From Pyricularia pennisetigena (lineage: Eukaryota > Ascomycota > Sordariomycetes > Magnaporthales > Pyriculariaceae): a DNA stretch of 64,000 nucleotides. The position numbers and the translations under genes are program-made. A model generated the notes under the pieces. The model was not told where the DNA came from. It made no database searches and saw only the letters and a list, made by a program, of their open reading frames with translations. Each line of letters opens with the position of its first letter. The first letter of the stretch is position 1. This document shows, one piece after another, positions 33,300 through 45,642 of this stretch. The DNA lies in NCBI RefSeq assembly GCF_004337985.1, contig NC_043740.1, positions 1,033,080-1,097,079 on the forward strand, in the 5' to 3' direction.

Positions 33300-35523
33300 G
33301 CACCGGAATTGGGAAATAACAGGTCCGTTACGGTGAAAGAACTGACTAATTTAGAGAGGTTACGTTAAACAACGTTCTATATATCCCCTTATTTGAAATA
33401 AACATTATTAGTGGCTTTATACATTATAGTATAAAGTGCTAAATATTAAAACATACGTTTAACGACAAAAATCGTAAGACGTGGGGACGCCTTAATACCG
33501 CTAAATATTCGTTTTATTTAAAGGTTAAAAGGTGCGATATCATTGTTCGAAATGTATTAAAAATTTCGGATTACGCTTGTGTCATAGGTGATTATAGCAC
33601 CGCTGTTAGCGTGGCCTCAAAAGGGGTTATAAAAACTTACGTAGCCCCGTTCGAAGTAAGATTAAATAATATAAATCCCGAAAATTACGAGCATTATATA
33701 ATTTACACCGATGCGGAACCGGAAGAAAATCCGGTAACGGAAAAGCTAAATCCCGAATAAAATAAAGGAAAAACCGTAAATTCACTTATAACGCAGAACT
33801 TTAGCGGTAAAAGCCCTGACAGTCCACGTAAAATTGGGCCCCGTAAGCCCGGTACGCCGCTAGGTGACCCTTTTATGCAACGTAATACAAAAGGGATTAT
33901 TTCCGAAAAAAGGGGGTTTCCCACACAAAGAATCCGTTGTTAAAACCTCCTTCATTATCGGATTTAAAGCAGGCCCCTGTAAATTACCTCCCTTCAAGGT
34001 TAAAGCGAACTACGGACGGCTGGTTAACCCCTGAAGGAGACGGAATTACAGGTAATTGTAACGAAATTCAGGCCTAAAAAACCCTGTTATAACATAGGCG
34101 CTTGGGGTATATAGCGTTATTAATGCTAAAATAAACCGCTAAAATTATAAAAAGTTTACCTAATTTCGATAAAATTAGGGCAATTACTTATATTATTTGG
34201 GTTAAAGCCATTTTTACTAGGCGTACAAATAAGGTCGCACTTTCTATACCCTTTGATATTTTCGATCTTATAAAAGGTGATAGGGTCATTTCTAAATTTA
34301 ATCCTTATAATAAAAAACCCGTATTTTTGTTATTAGTGGACCGAAAATTACGTTTTCGGTGGTTGATCCCACTACGAAATAAAACCGGACCTACAGTTTT
34401 AATGGCTATTAAAGGCTTTTTCAGGGTTTTTAAAGCTACGTACGGGCGTTACCCCCTGAATTTTCATTTCGATGGGGGGTACGAAATCATTACAAACCTT
34501 TAAAATTGGTTTTCAAGTAAAGGTGTTAATTTAAGCATTTCGAATCCCTATAATTACGGCGAAAACGGATTAACGGAACGGTCCGTTAGGGTTATTTTTG
34601 GATAATTTTCGGTTTACCATTATAACGGCGCGTTTAACATTATATTTATAATATTATTTACTATTTGCCGTGGTTGATTTAATTAACCGTACAGCGGTAA
34701 TCAATAGGGATTTAACATCTTACGAAAAACCTTACTCCAAATTCCAACCTGAATTACCGTGTAAACCCAGTTTAGGGTATTTTCGGGTTATAAATATTGT
34801 ATACCAGGTTAGTATACCGCTGGAAAAACGCTAAAAATCTAATAAATTAGTTCCCCGCACCGAAACGGTGAAATTTTAAACGCATATATTAAATTTTACA
34901 GCGTTGGTTTACGCACCCGCTGCACGGGCCGCGAATAAGACCTGTACCGTAAAAATTTTCAAAGCTATAACCGCTGAAAGTTTGGTTATTCCAGGGGAAA
35001 TGTTACAGATTTTAAAGGGGGAAAATACAAAGTTAAAGGGGGATTTTAATTTTCAATTTGAAAACGAAATCAATAGCTTTGCAGCGGATAAGTATCCCCT
35101 TAAAAGCCCCGAAAATATAACGCATTTACCACCTGTTACAGGGTATTTACCACCTATTAGAGGGCAATTACCACCCGCTATAGGGTATTTGAACCCTGAA
35201 AATACAGTGCCCGCCAGGCCTGTATAGCTCATTGTTCGCCCCCCAGAGCCTATAACGGTAGCAGTACCTAGTCCAGTACCTAAAATAACGGAATTTCCGG
35301 TGTTTTTAGCACCTAAAATACAAAATATGGAGTTAAATTGGCAGTTTCAAAAACCAAATTTAATGGATATAAATCACGTGCATTATCATTGTTTTTAAAC
35401 CAAAGAAATAAAGAAAAAGCCCACTAAAGACGGCGAATTAAAATAGCTACAAACAGGCCCTAAACCACCCTGAAAATGCTAAATGGTTAGCTGCTTCAAC
35501 GTTCAAATTCGATTAAATCGTTA

Positions 35524-36914
35524 TTGCAAAAACTTTCCGTTTTAACCCTTAATTTAAAATACCTCCAGGCCGTAAATCCGTTTTTACCCTGCCAGTATTC
35601 AAATTTAAAAAAGGATGAAAATAATAAGCTTATAAAATATAAAACTAGGTTTATTATTAGGTGTTTTTTAGAGGGTAAAGGCCTAAATTGTATCGAAGTT
35701 TTGGCTAACATTAATATACCATTTACCTGGCGTATATCTTTAGTTATAATTAATGCAGAAAATTGGGAAATAGACCAAATCGATTTTATCGGTGCGTTTT
35801 TAAATAGTGACTTTACCGACGTAAATATATATTTGCAAATTCTAAGCGGTTTTAACAAATAGGCCAAATTCTATAACCCTAACACCGCTAAGATTTTAAT
35901 GGAAATGGGTTACAATCCGAAAACATTGCAAGTTATACAGTTGGAAAAAACGCTATACGGCTTAAAACTGGGTCCAAAAAAATGGTAAAACAAGCTCAAA
36001 ACCCCATTTTTTAAAAAATGCTTTTAAACCGTTAACCTCTAATCCCGGGGTTTTTATAACGTTAAATCCAAACATCTTATCGTTACCTTTGTAAACGATT
36101 ACCTGCTAATAAATCCTAAATTACAATATATTTAGGATTCAAAAGCCCGTTTTAATAAGGTATACGCGTTGGAAGATAGGGGCCTTGTAACCTATTATTT
36201 AGGCGCTCAAATAATAAAAATAGGTTTAAACGCCTCATTTGGCTCCAATGAAATAAATATATAAAGGAAATACTAATGACGTTCGGATTAATTAATTGCA
36301 TACCTACATTTATTCCCTTATAACCGGGTGTGCTAAAATATTGCGGGGTTAAACCCGTAAATGCGCTAAAAATTAGACTATTACGGCGTATTATCGGCAC
36401 CCTTACATATTTAATGCTATTAACGCGCTCGGATATCGGTTTTGCGGTTTAATGGTTTTGACGTTTTTGAACAAAAACTATTATAATCCATTTAACGGCA
36501 GTTAAGGACTTATTACGTTATTTAGCGGCTATTGAATCCTTTTTTATTTATGACGGAAATACAATATTTAAAACTGAATTACCACCCAATTTCTTAATAG
36601 GGGGCTTTAAAGCTTTGAAATTAGTGGGTTTGAGTAATAGCGATTTTGCCGGGGCTAGGGAAGATTTAAAATCCATATACGGATATTTGTATACTTTATT
36701 TGGGGGCCTTATAACGTGGAAATGCAAAAAAGCTAGTACTATAGCTTTAAACATTCCAAAAGCCAAAACCGATGCCGTAACGGAAACCCTGCCTAAAGTA
36801 CAATGGTTTAAAAGCTTATTTATAAAAATTGGATTACCTATAAAAGGTTTTACTGCAATATTTGGAGCAAATGTAGGTTTTATAGCTAACGTGCATAACC
36901 TTACGCACTATTAA
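35524..36914 (+). pseudogene. Copia 1 reverse transcriptase-RNase H fragments
   Basis: The frame at 35524-35862 covers RT fingers and palm (FTWRISLVIINAENWEIDQI, FIGAFLNSD). After several stops the LYGLK and FVNDYL blocks follow. The frame at 36615-36914 is the RNase H end (SDFAG, ITWKCKKASTIAL, VQWFKSLF, NVGFIAN). Equivalent functional elements have VDDYL and DNVGSIA at these positions. Confidence 0.85.
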
Positions 36915-37182
36915 CGTATTAAATATACGTTATAAAAATTTAATTACGTACGGGAGTTAATTATAAAAGCATTAATAACTTCAAAATACCTGCAATCCAA
37001 ACAAATACCCGATAATAACCTAACAAAACTCCTAACGCTTCCAATTCACAAGTTCTTTTTATAGTTTATAGGGTTTACACCCCTAAAAATTCAATTTTTA
37101 CTTACTAAATATTAAAATATTATTTAGATTATTCGTTAGCTAATTACCTCTTATATTATTTTTATTTAAAATATTAGATTTT

Positions 37183-37622
37183 TGTTGGCTTAATACCGTC
37201 CGTATTACCCGAATTTACCCTGCACAGGTGAGTTAATAAACAACTTATACCGACTTTATACCAAAAGTTAACTTAAAATTGAAAACGCTCGTGTTTTGGG
37301 CGATTCAAGTATTGGATATACTTTATATAATATATTTAACTGGGGCTATTACCAACGAACAACTAAATTAATTACCTGGTTTAATAATCAATTCCTTTGG
37401 TTAATATTATACAAATCGGGGGTTCGAATCCGGGGGTTATTACAATTTTGGGGGTTTTTTCCATTTCGGGGGTTATAGGTCAATATAAAGGGCTTAGTTA
37501 TCCTGGGGGTTTATATCGGGAGTTCGAGTCGGGTTGGGATATAAAGGGGATTTTCTTTTTTAGGGTTTTACTTTTTATATACTTTTTTTCCAACTTTATG
37601 TAAATAGTAGCAAAAAAGGGGG
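37183..37622. other. Unassigned segment with G-run cluster
   Basis: No gene. A TGTTGG at 37183 could begin a 3' LTR of copia 1, but no 5' partner is visible. Positions 37,418-37,530 hold several GGGGGTT runs on one strand and a tRNA B-box-like GGTTCGAATCC. Its origin is unknown. Confidence 0.3.
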
Positions 37623-38187
37623 TGTTAATTATATACGTTATCTAGCATATAATGGGTCCACTTTTATATGTATATAAGCCACAATGGATAGTGCCGAAAT
37701 GGGGCTGTTGGGGTTGTCGGACTTTCCGCTATATGTGTTGCAGGAGTTGCGATTCAAAGTCAGCGAATGGGGTTTCACCCCGTACCGGGTTTAACACCTA
37801 CCCTGCACTGACGTACTAGCTACCCTATACTGGGTTAAAATTTTCACCAAATTAGCAATTTAGTGCGAACGCAAAAATGGTTTGTATGGAAATAAGGGTG
37901 TTTTTTCAACAACGCATACAAAATAGTTTTTCGGAAAGTCATGTACGGCACCGGAACGCTTTCTGGCGTGCGGACCCCCATTTCGATGTCGGAGAGTATG
38001 TGAGGGAGATAAAGCAAAATTTCCCCCACCAATGAATTAAATCTATTAATCCCAAAATTAGTGAACCACTTAAGTGAACAATTTAATGCATTTGAGCCCT
38101 GTAATTACAGGCCTCTATAGTGCAACTAGCACCACGCCGCACCTAGGTTAGTGACTAAACCCCTGTTAGCAACCTATATTTTTAACA
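37623..38187 (+). repeat. LTR-like 570-bp repeat, copy 2
   Basis: Begins TGTTAATTATATACG and ends TTTTTAACA, giving the TG...CA ends of an LTR with short inverted termini. No exact target duplication (GGGGG versus AGGAA, which could be RIP-altered). It appears to have inserted into the gag end of copia element 2. Confidence 0.65.
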
Positions 38188-39475
38188 AGGAACACTTTAT
38201 TACAACGACCTTAAAGGCGATTGGGATCGTAAAAAGGTTTCGAATTGTTGTTGCCGATTTTGAGATTATTTTCCCGGTATTTCCGAACCAAATAACAGTT
38301 TTTTTTAACTGGAAAAGCAATATGCGGTATATAATGCGCTTTTCGTTCACCGAAAATATAAAGCATATAAGGGCCGCAAAAAGCGTGGTAATAACGGTTA
38401 CCCGCGCGGAGGATATAATAAACGACCTGGGCAATTTTCGAAAAATCAAAAATGTCATTTGTGCGGTAAACCGGGGTAAAAACTTTTAAAGCATATAAAA
38501 AAAAGAAATAACGGTGGCGAAAAAAAAATGCGAAACAGGAAATACCGAAAAGGAGGGTAACGCGGAAATAAACAGTTTTTTACCAACGGTATAAATAAGG
38601 GAAATAATGAATAAAAGGAAAAATATCCAAACGACGAGTTAAATGACGAAAAAACAGATGAAAACGATTCGGAAGGATATGCGTTGATTTATTTTATAAA
38701 TTATAGGACAACCGTTTTCCTAGCAAACGAAGTATTCCGCTACAAATTAAACTAAGGTCGAATATTTTTCTAAAACAACGAAAAACCGCAAAAAGTTTTC
38801 CAGCACCAAATTTTAAATTAATACGGTTTAAATAATACTTGGCAGGAAATTTTACCTGATATAGGCGTTACAACGATATCAATGGCCGGTATTTGGCCGA
38901 TTGGAAGCACTGCAACGCAGGAGACCAGAAATCCAAATCGATAAATCGAACGTGAACAAAGCCAAAATGCATTTTAAAGCAGGCGAAAGGATTAACGCTA
39001 TAGGAGAAATTATTTTGGATGTATAAATTTGTATTATAACGTTTTACGTAAAACCAACTCGGACAGTATTTACTATGTTTATTAGGGATACAAGTAAATT
39101 CGGTATATATTTAAATAATGCCAGCAACGAATTTGTAAAAATCGATGGTATAAAAGTGCCAACTTTACGCAAATGGGGGTATTTGTGGTTTTTCCTACCA
39201 GGATTAAACCCTGGCGAACTGGAAACGTATTTTACGAAAACAGAAAACACGCCAATAACGTTTTAACCGAAAAAAAGCTGAAAATGGTTTGAAGAAGATT
39301 CAGCCACCTTTCAATAAAACGTTTATGGAAAACGTTGCAAAAGGCAAGCCACGAGGTTAGCCGAAATGCATTAAAGCTATTAAGCCGTTTTTGCTACCAT
39401 TACCGAATTAAAGGAAATGTATTATAACGTTTTAAATTCACTTTAAAGGACGATATAAATTTCAACCACGAGATC

Positions 39476-39959
39476 GTGGTTAACGTAATGTATTTGGAAT
39501 TTGAACCAGTCCTGTACGTAATCGACGCGAGCAGAGTATTCCAGGTTACACGTTTTTTAAGCAATATAATAGCGAAAAAAACATGGGAATCACTAAACAA
39601 AATGTTGGATCGATATATATTTAGGACCGCCCAATATTATTATATACGATTTAGGTACAAATTTTGTCGCGGCCGCATTTAAGGCAAAAGTGCGATTTTT
39701 CAGTATAATATGCAACCAAATACCAATCGAGGTATATTGCTTATCAGGAAACGTCGAACGCTATTGGAAACCGTTACGAAAAAGGTACGAAATAATAAAA
39801 GTCGAGTGCAAAGATATAGTACCGCAAAACGCACTGCAAGCGGTTATAAAGGCCGTGAACGATATTGTAGGCCCAAACGGCTTATTACCTACCCTATTGG
39901 TATTCGGGGCGAGACCATATATTACCAACGATTTAGCGCTTGTAAAAAACCAGATATAG
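39476..39959 (+). pseudogene. Copia 2 integrase fragment
   Basis: Two long overlapping frames, shifted relative to each other, cover the DDE integrase core. The three acidic positions are still visible (DAS after VIDAS, YDLGTNF, GNVERY). The following PHPRI-like LLVFGARPYITND block is typical of a fungal copia subgroup. Confidence 0.75.
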
Positions 39960-40097
39960 CCCGCCGAAGCCGTTAACAAAGCTACAAGGGAATTTAGAAG
40001 AATAATGGCGCAAAAAAGGTTAAAAAAGCAATAAAAACGAGGAATGGTCCGAATATCGAATCGAAAATGCCAATGTCACTGGAACTGGGATTAAATG

Positions 40098-40197
40098 TGT
40101 TGATTATGCCGCTGTTCAATTGGCTGCGCGCATGAAAAATGCAGCCGACTGCACTTAACGTGCGGTCGCAGGGCCTTTATGAGGCCTGTTCTTAACA
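40098..40197 (+). mobile_element. 100-bp solo-LTR-like element, copy 2
   Basis: Starts TGTTGATTATGCC and ends GTTCTTAACA, exactly 100 bases, flanked by perfect AAATG duplications (40093-40097 and 40198-40202). Inserted in copia element 2 between integrase and reverse transcriptase. Confidence 0.85.
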
Positions 40198-43100
40198 AAA
40201 TGTTTTGGTATATAGAGAAAAACACAAATGGACCGGATTTTTTAAGGTATTTAATATGTTAATTTCGACAATAATTGTTAAAATGGTAAATGGTTTTTCC
40301 ATATTTCGAAACACGTATATAAAACTTTACCACCGCTTTAAACAGCAAGTAAAAAAGGACAAAAACGAAACCATATAGATGAAACCAAAATTCCGATACC
40401 AAAACCCAAACAGCTAAAACGCAGGGGAAAACCCAAAAGATCGGGGAATCGACGACCAACGGCTTGAAACAAATTGATAAAAACGAAGAACGTAAAACCC
40501 GAAATTATAATACGAATACCACCCCTAAATATAACGTTGAAGGACGACGAAGTACAAAAACGGTATTTTAAATAAAAAAACTATGCAAAAACAAGATTTA
40601 AACGATTGTGAAAACGGATATATAAAACGGCGAATATACAATTCATAGTAAAAAAGGAATAAGGAACCCACGAATTTACCGTTAAATATTGACGAAAAAG
40701 CCGAATTAAAATTCCCGGGAAACCGTTCAAAGAGTTTATATAGTAGGAGGTAAATACTTTATTCGTTGCGGGCGTCCTATAACCGGTCAATAAAAGGCAG
40801 TTTAATAACTGAAGGATTTTCGGATCGCGATTCGAAAACGAGGTTAAGAGGCTACCGGAATAACCCTATGAAAAATTACGCTTTATTGTACAGGGGTACA
40901 GCGATTTCGAGAAAAATAACCTGTTTTCGCAATTACCTATAATAATACGGTGCAGCTAAAAACTTATATTAGCTTTTACACCGGTTATAAAGTAATTAGG
41001 ATGCCATTTAATATTTAGAAATATTAGCCAAACGTACATTTGAAACTTTACGAAATTATAAAGGGACGCTTTCGCGCGGATCCCGAACAAGATCAGATAT
41101 CGATATCTAGCCAATACGGTGTTTAGATTTATTAAACCGTTTTACGGATTTATAAAGGCGGGTTTGTATTAGTTCGTTATTTACCAGGGCTATTATAAAG
41201 AGCGTTTAAACTGCGTTCCATTATATTGCGATCCGTATTTACTCCTTTCCAAACAAAACGACAATTTCGGCATTCTGGGAATGCAAACAAATAATAGGCT
41301 CAATTTGGGAAAAAGAAGGGTTGTTCGGAAAAATTAACAGGAGTTCGAAAAAACAGGTTTTTAAGCTAAACCATAAACAATTATTTAATTAAGGGGCGAG
41401 CAAAACTTTAACGGCTATTTAATTAAAATTTATAATAAACATTTAAATATGCGCCAAAAAGGACAATTCGACAGGTTGCAATTTGTAACGACGAATTAAC
41501 GAGGAATAAAGCATAAATATATCCTCCAACGAGCTAAAAAAGCATACGTTACATCGGTCTATTAACCGGAAACTGTATTTGACTACACCGCAACCGCCTA
41601 AATAACAAAGCCCGATAACGAAAATTATGATTTTAAAGATAAACGAATCGAATGGTAACGCCAGAACGTATAAAAAAGGCTATTTTATATCCAAATCGAT
41701 TTTTAACGGCGAAATTATGCGTGTTTGTCGACGAATGCTTTGCTAATAATAAGGATTTTAATTCCCAAGTCGGATACGTAATATTTTACGGGATCGAATG
41801 CTCCGTGGATTAAATAACCGGTTTTTAGGTAAACGGTAGTATTATACACTAGTTATCAATGAAACGTTACAAAGTTACAAAAGACATGTTGGTACGCGAG
41901 ATTAATAATATAGTTAATGGAATTAATATTGGATTTATATTAAAAAACATTATCGCGACCATCCTGGAAAAGCTAGATTTACTTTTTTCACCTATGGTAA
42001 AATGTACGGGTCGTTTATCGCTATGCCACTGTTGAATGCAATCGGTGATAATAGTGGAAAAACGATCTATAATTAATTATTTAAGCTAAAAATAGTTATA
42101 TAAATATTGTAAAACTAAAGAGATTAAATGAATTTTAGGAGAAATTAATCCGGTAAATTTTATAACGCAAAAAGAGCCCAATTGAGTTTTAACCGAGTTT
42201 TTTAATATCAATTCGACGGTAAGGCACATTTAAAATGTAGGCGAAAAGTTACGGGGTTTGGATGAAAAGGCGAGAAAATTAAACGACAAATTGAATTAAT
42301 TGGGAGCGGCGAAACGATATAATACGTCGTTGGCGATTGAAAAGCCGCGCCGCGAAGTGAAACACCTCGTCAAAGAACACCGAAAAACACCGCAACGCTT
42401 TTGCCAAAGGTAAAGAAAAACAAAAACAGCGTTACAAAATTTTGATGCTGAACATTAGGTCAAACGTTTTCGTTAATATTTTCTTTCTTATTTTTTTTTT
42501 AAATAAAACGTCGAATGGGCGAATTGCAGCAGTATAACCAGCAAAAAGGCAACTTTTCGACGATAAATATTTAAAATCGTCGTTCGCGGTAAAACTACAC
42601 TTATAAAAGGCGATTATTAGTATATTTGTAGTAATTGTGCGCCACCGGTCGAGATTTCAAAAAACGTTTGTTAACGGATTAAAATATATGAACAACAATT
42701 AAATAAATTTACGGCAGTAGTTGTAATGGGAATTTTAGCAGGAAACGCCTCGGCCTTGCGTTTTCTGGGAGTGGTATTGGCAGATAAGGGGCCAGATTTT
42801 TTGGGTTTATTTTTAAACAACGCACCGGCCTTTTACAGATTATAAGTACGTAAGAAGAGCATTGCCGGTTTAAAGGCCATGGTAAAATCAAAAGAATTGT
42901 GTGAAAATGCTTGAATAAAAAAGAAAAACGTTCCACATTGCCAAATTTACATTGGTTTGCAGGAATAACCTTGATTGCATTTGCTGCAGCGGCCAAAGGG
43001 CGGAATCATGTTATAATAAACAGCAAAAAATCCTTATTAAATCTATTTACCAGCGAAATAGAACTTAAAACAGACCAAACAGGGGATAGGGCGTAAAATT

Positions 43101-43692
43101 AAGGTACAATAATTAGCAATCTTAATAATAACGATAAAGTTGAAAACAAGAATTTACTTTTATTGGTAGCGTTAAAAAAAGCAGATATAATGGCGACAAT
43201 AAGGTTGAAACTAGGCCGAATGGTGAAAAGGGTAAACAAAATAATAAAGAACAGCAAAACGGCTAAGAAGGATAATTACCAGAAAAAGATTTGAAAAATT
43301 TTGAAAAAAAAGCCTTGAAAAATCACGACTATTTCGTATTAAATTTATAAGAGGAAAAAGCCCTTTTAAAAACAAAAAGGCTCACCAAAAGTTTACAGCT
43401 AATTGAAAACGAGGTCGCTGCGATCGAATAATAAAGTAGACAAATAATAGGAACGTTAAACGAAGCTATTTAAGGTTGTTCTTTTCAAAGGAGGTTTTGT
43501 GGGTTAATAACCACGATAATAGGAATTTATAACGGGTTGCGGAAAACAAAGGCGCAACGAATAAACATTAAAACCGTTTTTAGAAGATTTTTTGCAAGTT
43601 GTATAATTGTTTCCGTTGTTTTCGTTTTACAGATTGTTATTACGAATGGATAGGAGGTTACTGACCGCGTACGGAAAAGAAAGAATTGCCGG

Positions 43693-43878
43693 TGTTGGAA
43701 TAAAGGGAATCGCGGTCAAATTAACAATAGAGTAATAATTTACGTGCAATGCCGTACAGGCTAATTGCACGTGATTCACCCGCCCATTTGCGGGGATAAG
43801 ATGGAAGGACGTTCAGAAGCTCACCTTTAGACAGTTATATAGAATATACACAATTAATATCTTTATACTCGTATAACA
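43693..43878 (+). repeat. Probable 3' LTR of copia 2
   Basis: Starts TGTTGGAATAAAGGG and ends GTATAACA, preceded by a purine-rich tract (GGAAAAGAAAGAA) that could prime plus-strand synthesis. Length 186 bases. No 5' partner in the window. Confidence 0.5.
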
Positions 43879-44819
43879 ACACTCTGTTAATCGATCGACA
43901 TTACGAAATGCCTATTAACAGAAATGATATATTAGAATATAAAATATCCAAGTTTATATATAAACCGTTGGATTGATAAAGTAACGTTTACTTGACTGGA
44001 TAAAAGTGGCGACGGTTCGTATATTATGATATAATAGGGTGTATAACTAGGAGATAACTTATACGTATATAAAGTATAATTCCGCATCACACCATAAAAA
44101 AGGGATATACATTTTGACACACAGGAAATAGTTAAAACTTATAAAATAACCAGTAGATTAATAAGCCGTAAGGCTTGAAAAATGTACGCAGTTTTATAAC
44201 TAAAACATTTGTTCAAATTTGCGAACGTCCCGACGTTTCTAAGGTTGAATGATTTTATAACGTAGGAAATTATTGCAATTTGGATTAATGAACGGTAAAT
44301 AAATAAAATAAACGGTATGAAAAGATATTCAGAATACTATACGTATAGTATTTATCCAATTTGAGAGATTTATATGGTATATGGATACACGGTAACGTTA
44401 ACCGGTAAATGGTATAATTTGAAAAGGGGTTTTAAAAGAAAAGGATAGGAGTTTACCCATTAAAATTTGAATCTAGTAATTAAAATGTAAATCCAAATTG
44501 AATAGGATATAAATCCACCAGTTAAAATATAAATCGAAATGGGATAAGATGTGAATCCACGAGCTTCAATTCAAATTTGAGTGGGATGGGAGATAAATCC
44601 CTGTATATGGAATATAAGTACATCAGTCCACCGGTAAAAATGTAAATCCAAATGGGATGGGATGAAAGTCTATTACTTGAAATGTAGATCCAAATGGGTT
44701 AATTATATTCACCCTGTTTATTTAAGCCTGGAGATGTGCATTAAACTAAAACACGTTACCTGACATTTATAAGTCCACGTACATAGAATACACGGCAAAT
44801 GGTATCGAATTCGGCCGTT
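43879..44819. other. Unassigned AT-rich segment with degenerate minisatellite
   Basis: No gene. Positions 44,455-44,705 hold imperfect repeats of a roughly 55-60 base unit containing AAATGTAAATCCAAATGGGA. Otherwise nothing is recognised. Confidence 0.35.
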
Positions 44820-45172
44820 ATAGTAAAGAAACAAAATGAATCAAATCGTTATTGATAGTTTTACTAAATGCTTTGTGAACGTATAAACAACATATCTCTA
44901 CAATTTTTGTTTGTTTGGCTATTACGGAGTATAAGTGGTTAAATCGTCGAAAATACCGCCGTAAGCGGCGAAAATCGACAAATTGTCCTCAAACCTAAGT
45001 TGAAGCGTTTTTTTGGATAAATCCACAAATTAAGCCACGGATTAATAAGTGGAGCCTTGGGCTTTATGGATACGCCCTAAAACTACCAATATTATTGATC
45101 GAAGAGCCATTTGATTAAAATGTATATGGAGCGCTCGGACCTCGCAAGGGTCCAGTTTAAGCGCTGAGATTA
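44820..45172. mobile_element. Two fragments of the TAGTCTCAG family
   Basis: 44,820-45,097 matches the right end of the element at 15904-17174 (same strand) and ends in a mutated GGGCTTTATGGATACGCCCT. 45,100-45,172 is the opposite terminus in reverse, ending GCGCTGAGATTA. The two fragments are juxtaposed termini of the same family. Confidence 0.55.
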
Positions 45173-45642
45173 GACAGACTTGATATTTTTATCCTGTTTG
45201 ATCACCTTTTTAACCACGCTCGTTATTTTTCCTATATTTTAACTACGTCTATTTTCTTAATTATTATCCACCTTTTTTATTCTGTCATTACTCACCTTTG
45301 CCTAAATTATCTTTTGTATTATTTACGTTAGTTACTTCTTTATAATACATTTGTTATTTGCCCTTTTATTTAATATTTAATTCTAATTCGTTTTTTTATT
45401 TTATTTTAACATCCATTTATTCTGGGTTTACTCTTATTTTTCTTTATACTTTTCTATTCCCTAACTACCTTATACCTTATTGTATTTCTACTCCACCTTT
45501 ACGCGAATTAACTTCGCAAAATAGCATAGCTTATATAAAAAACGCGAATCCGAACCTAAACCCTAAGCCGACCTATTATCCTCGTTTTTATTTCCCACGT
45601 TATTTATTTTCCTTGATTACCCACCTCCTTCATTTCCCTTAA
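45173..45642. other. AT-rich flank of nested element, no gene
   Basis: Pyrimidine-rich, not obviously repetitive. A 94-codon frame at 45358-45642 has hydrophobic Leu/Phe/Tyr composition expected from T-rich DNA and is not called. It seems to be the same target locus as 48,897-49,573, split by the insertion between them. Confidence 0.35.

Larger units (their letters stand above)
31860..37100 (+). mobile_element. Ty1/copia retrotransposon 1, RIP-decayed
   Basis: The element reads gag, protease, integrase, reverse transcriptase, RNase H, the copia order. Gag-like sequence lies at 32,200-32,790. A protease motif (NTGNTHYIFANKQF, from DTGATHHIF-type) is at about 33,180-33,230. The integrase core has VDRKLRFRWL, FHFDGG and GENGLTERS at 34,320-34,600. 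Reverse transcriptase has IDQIDFIGAFLNSD, LYGLK and a mutated VNDYL in place of the VDDYL box near 36,100. RNase H has SNSDFAG and GYLYTLFGG (36,630-36,710). Stops interrupt every domain; D-to-N changes at the active sites are as RIP would give. Paired LTRs could not be identified. Confidence 0.9.
38188..43878 (+). mobile_element. Ty1/copia retrotransposon 2 (different lineage), RIP-decayed
   Basis: Gag remnants (38,188-38,489), a protease-region relic near 39,000-39,260, an integrase core with VMYLEFEPVLYVID, YDLGTNF and GNVERY (39,480-39,760) and a downstream VPQNALQAVIKAVNDIVGPN block, then reverse transcriptase blocks (YEKLRFIVQGYSD near 40,870; FRFIKPFYGFIKAG near 41,125) and an RNase H block (FVDECFANNKDFNSQVGYVI near 41,710). 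Integrase before RT marks it as copia, but the sequences differ strongly from element 1. The region 42,400-43,690 is decayed and unrecognised. A likely 3' LTR is 43693-43878. The 5' part is cut by the repeat ending at 38187. Confidence 0.85.
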
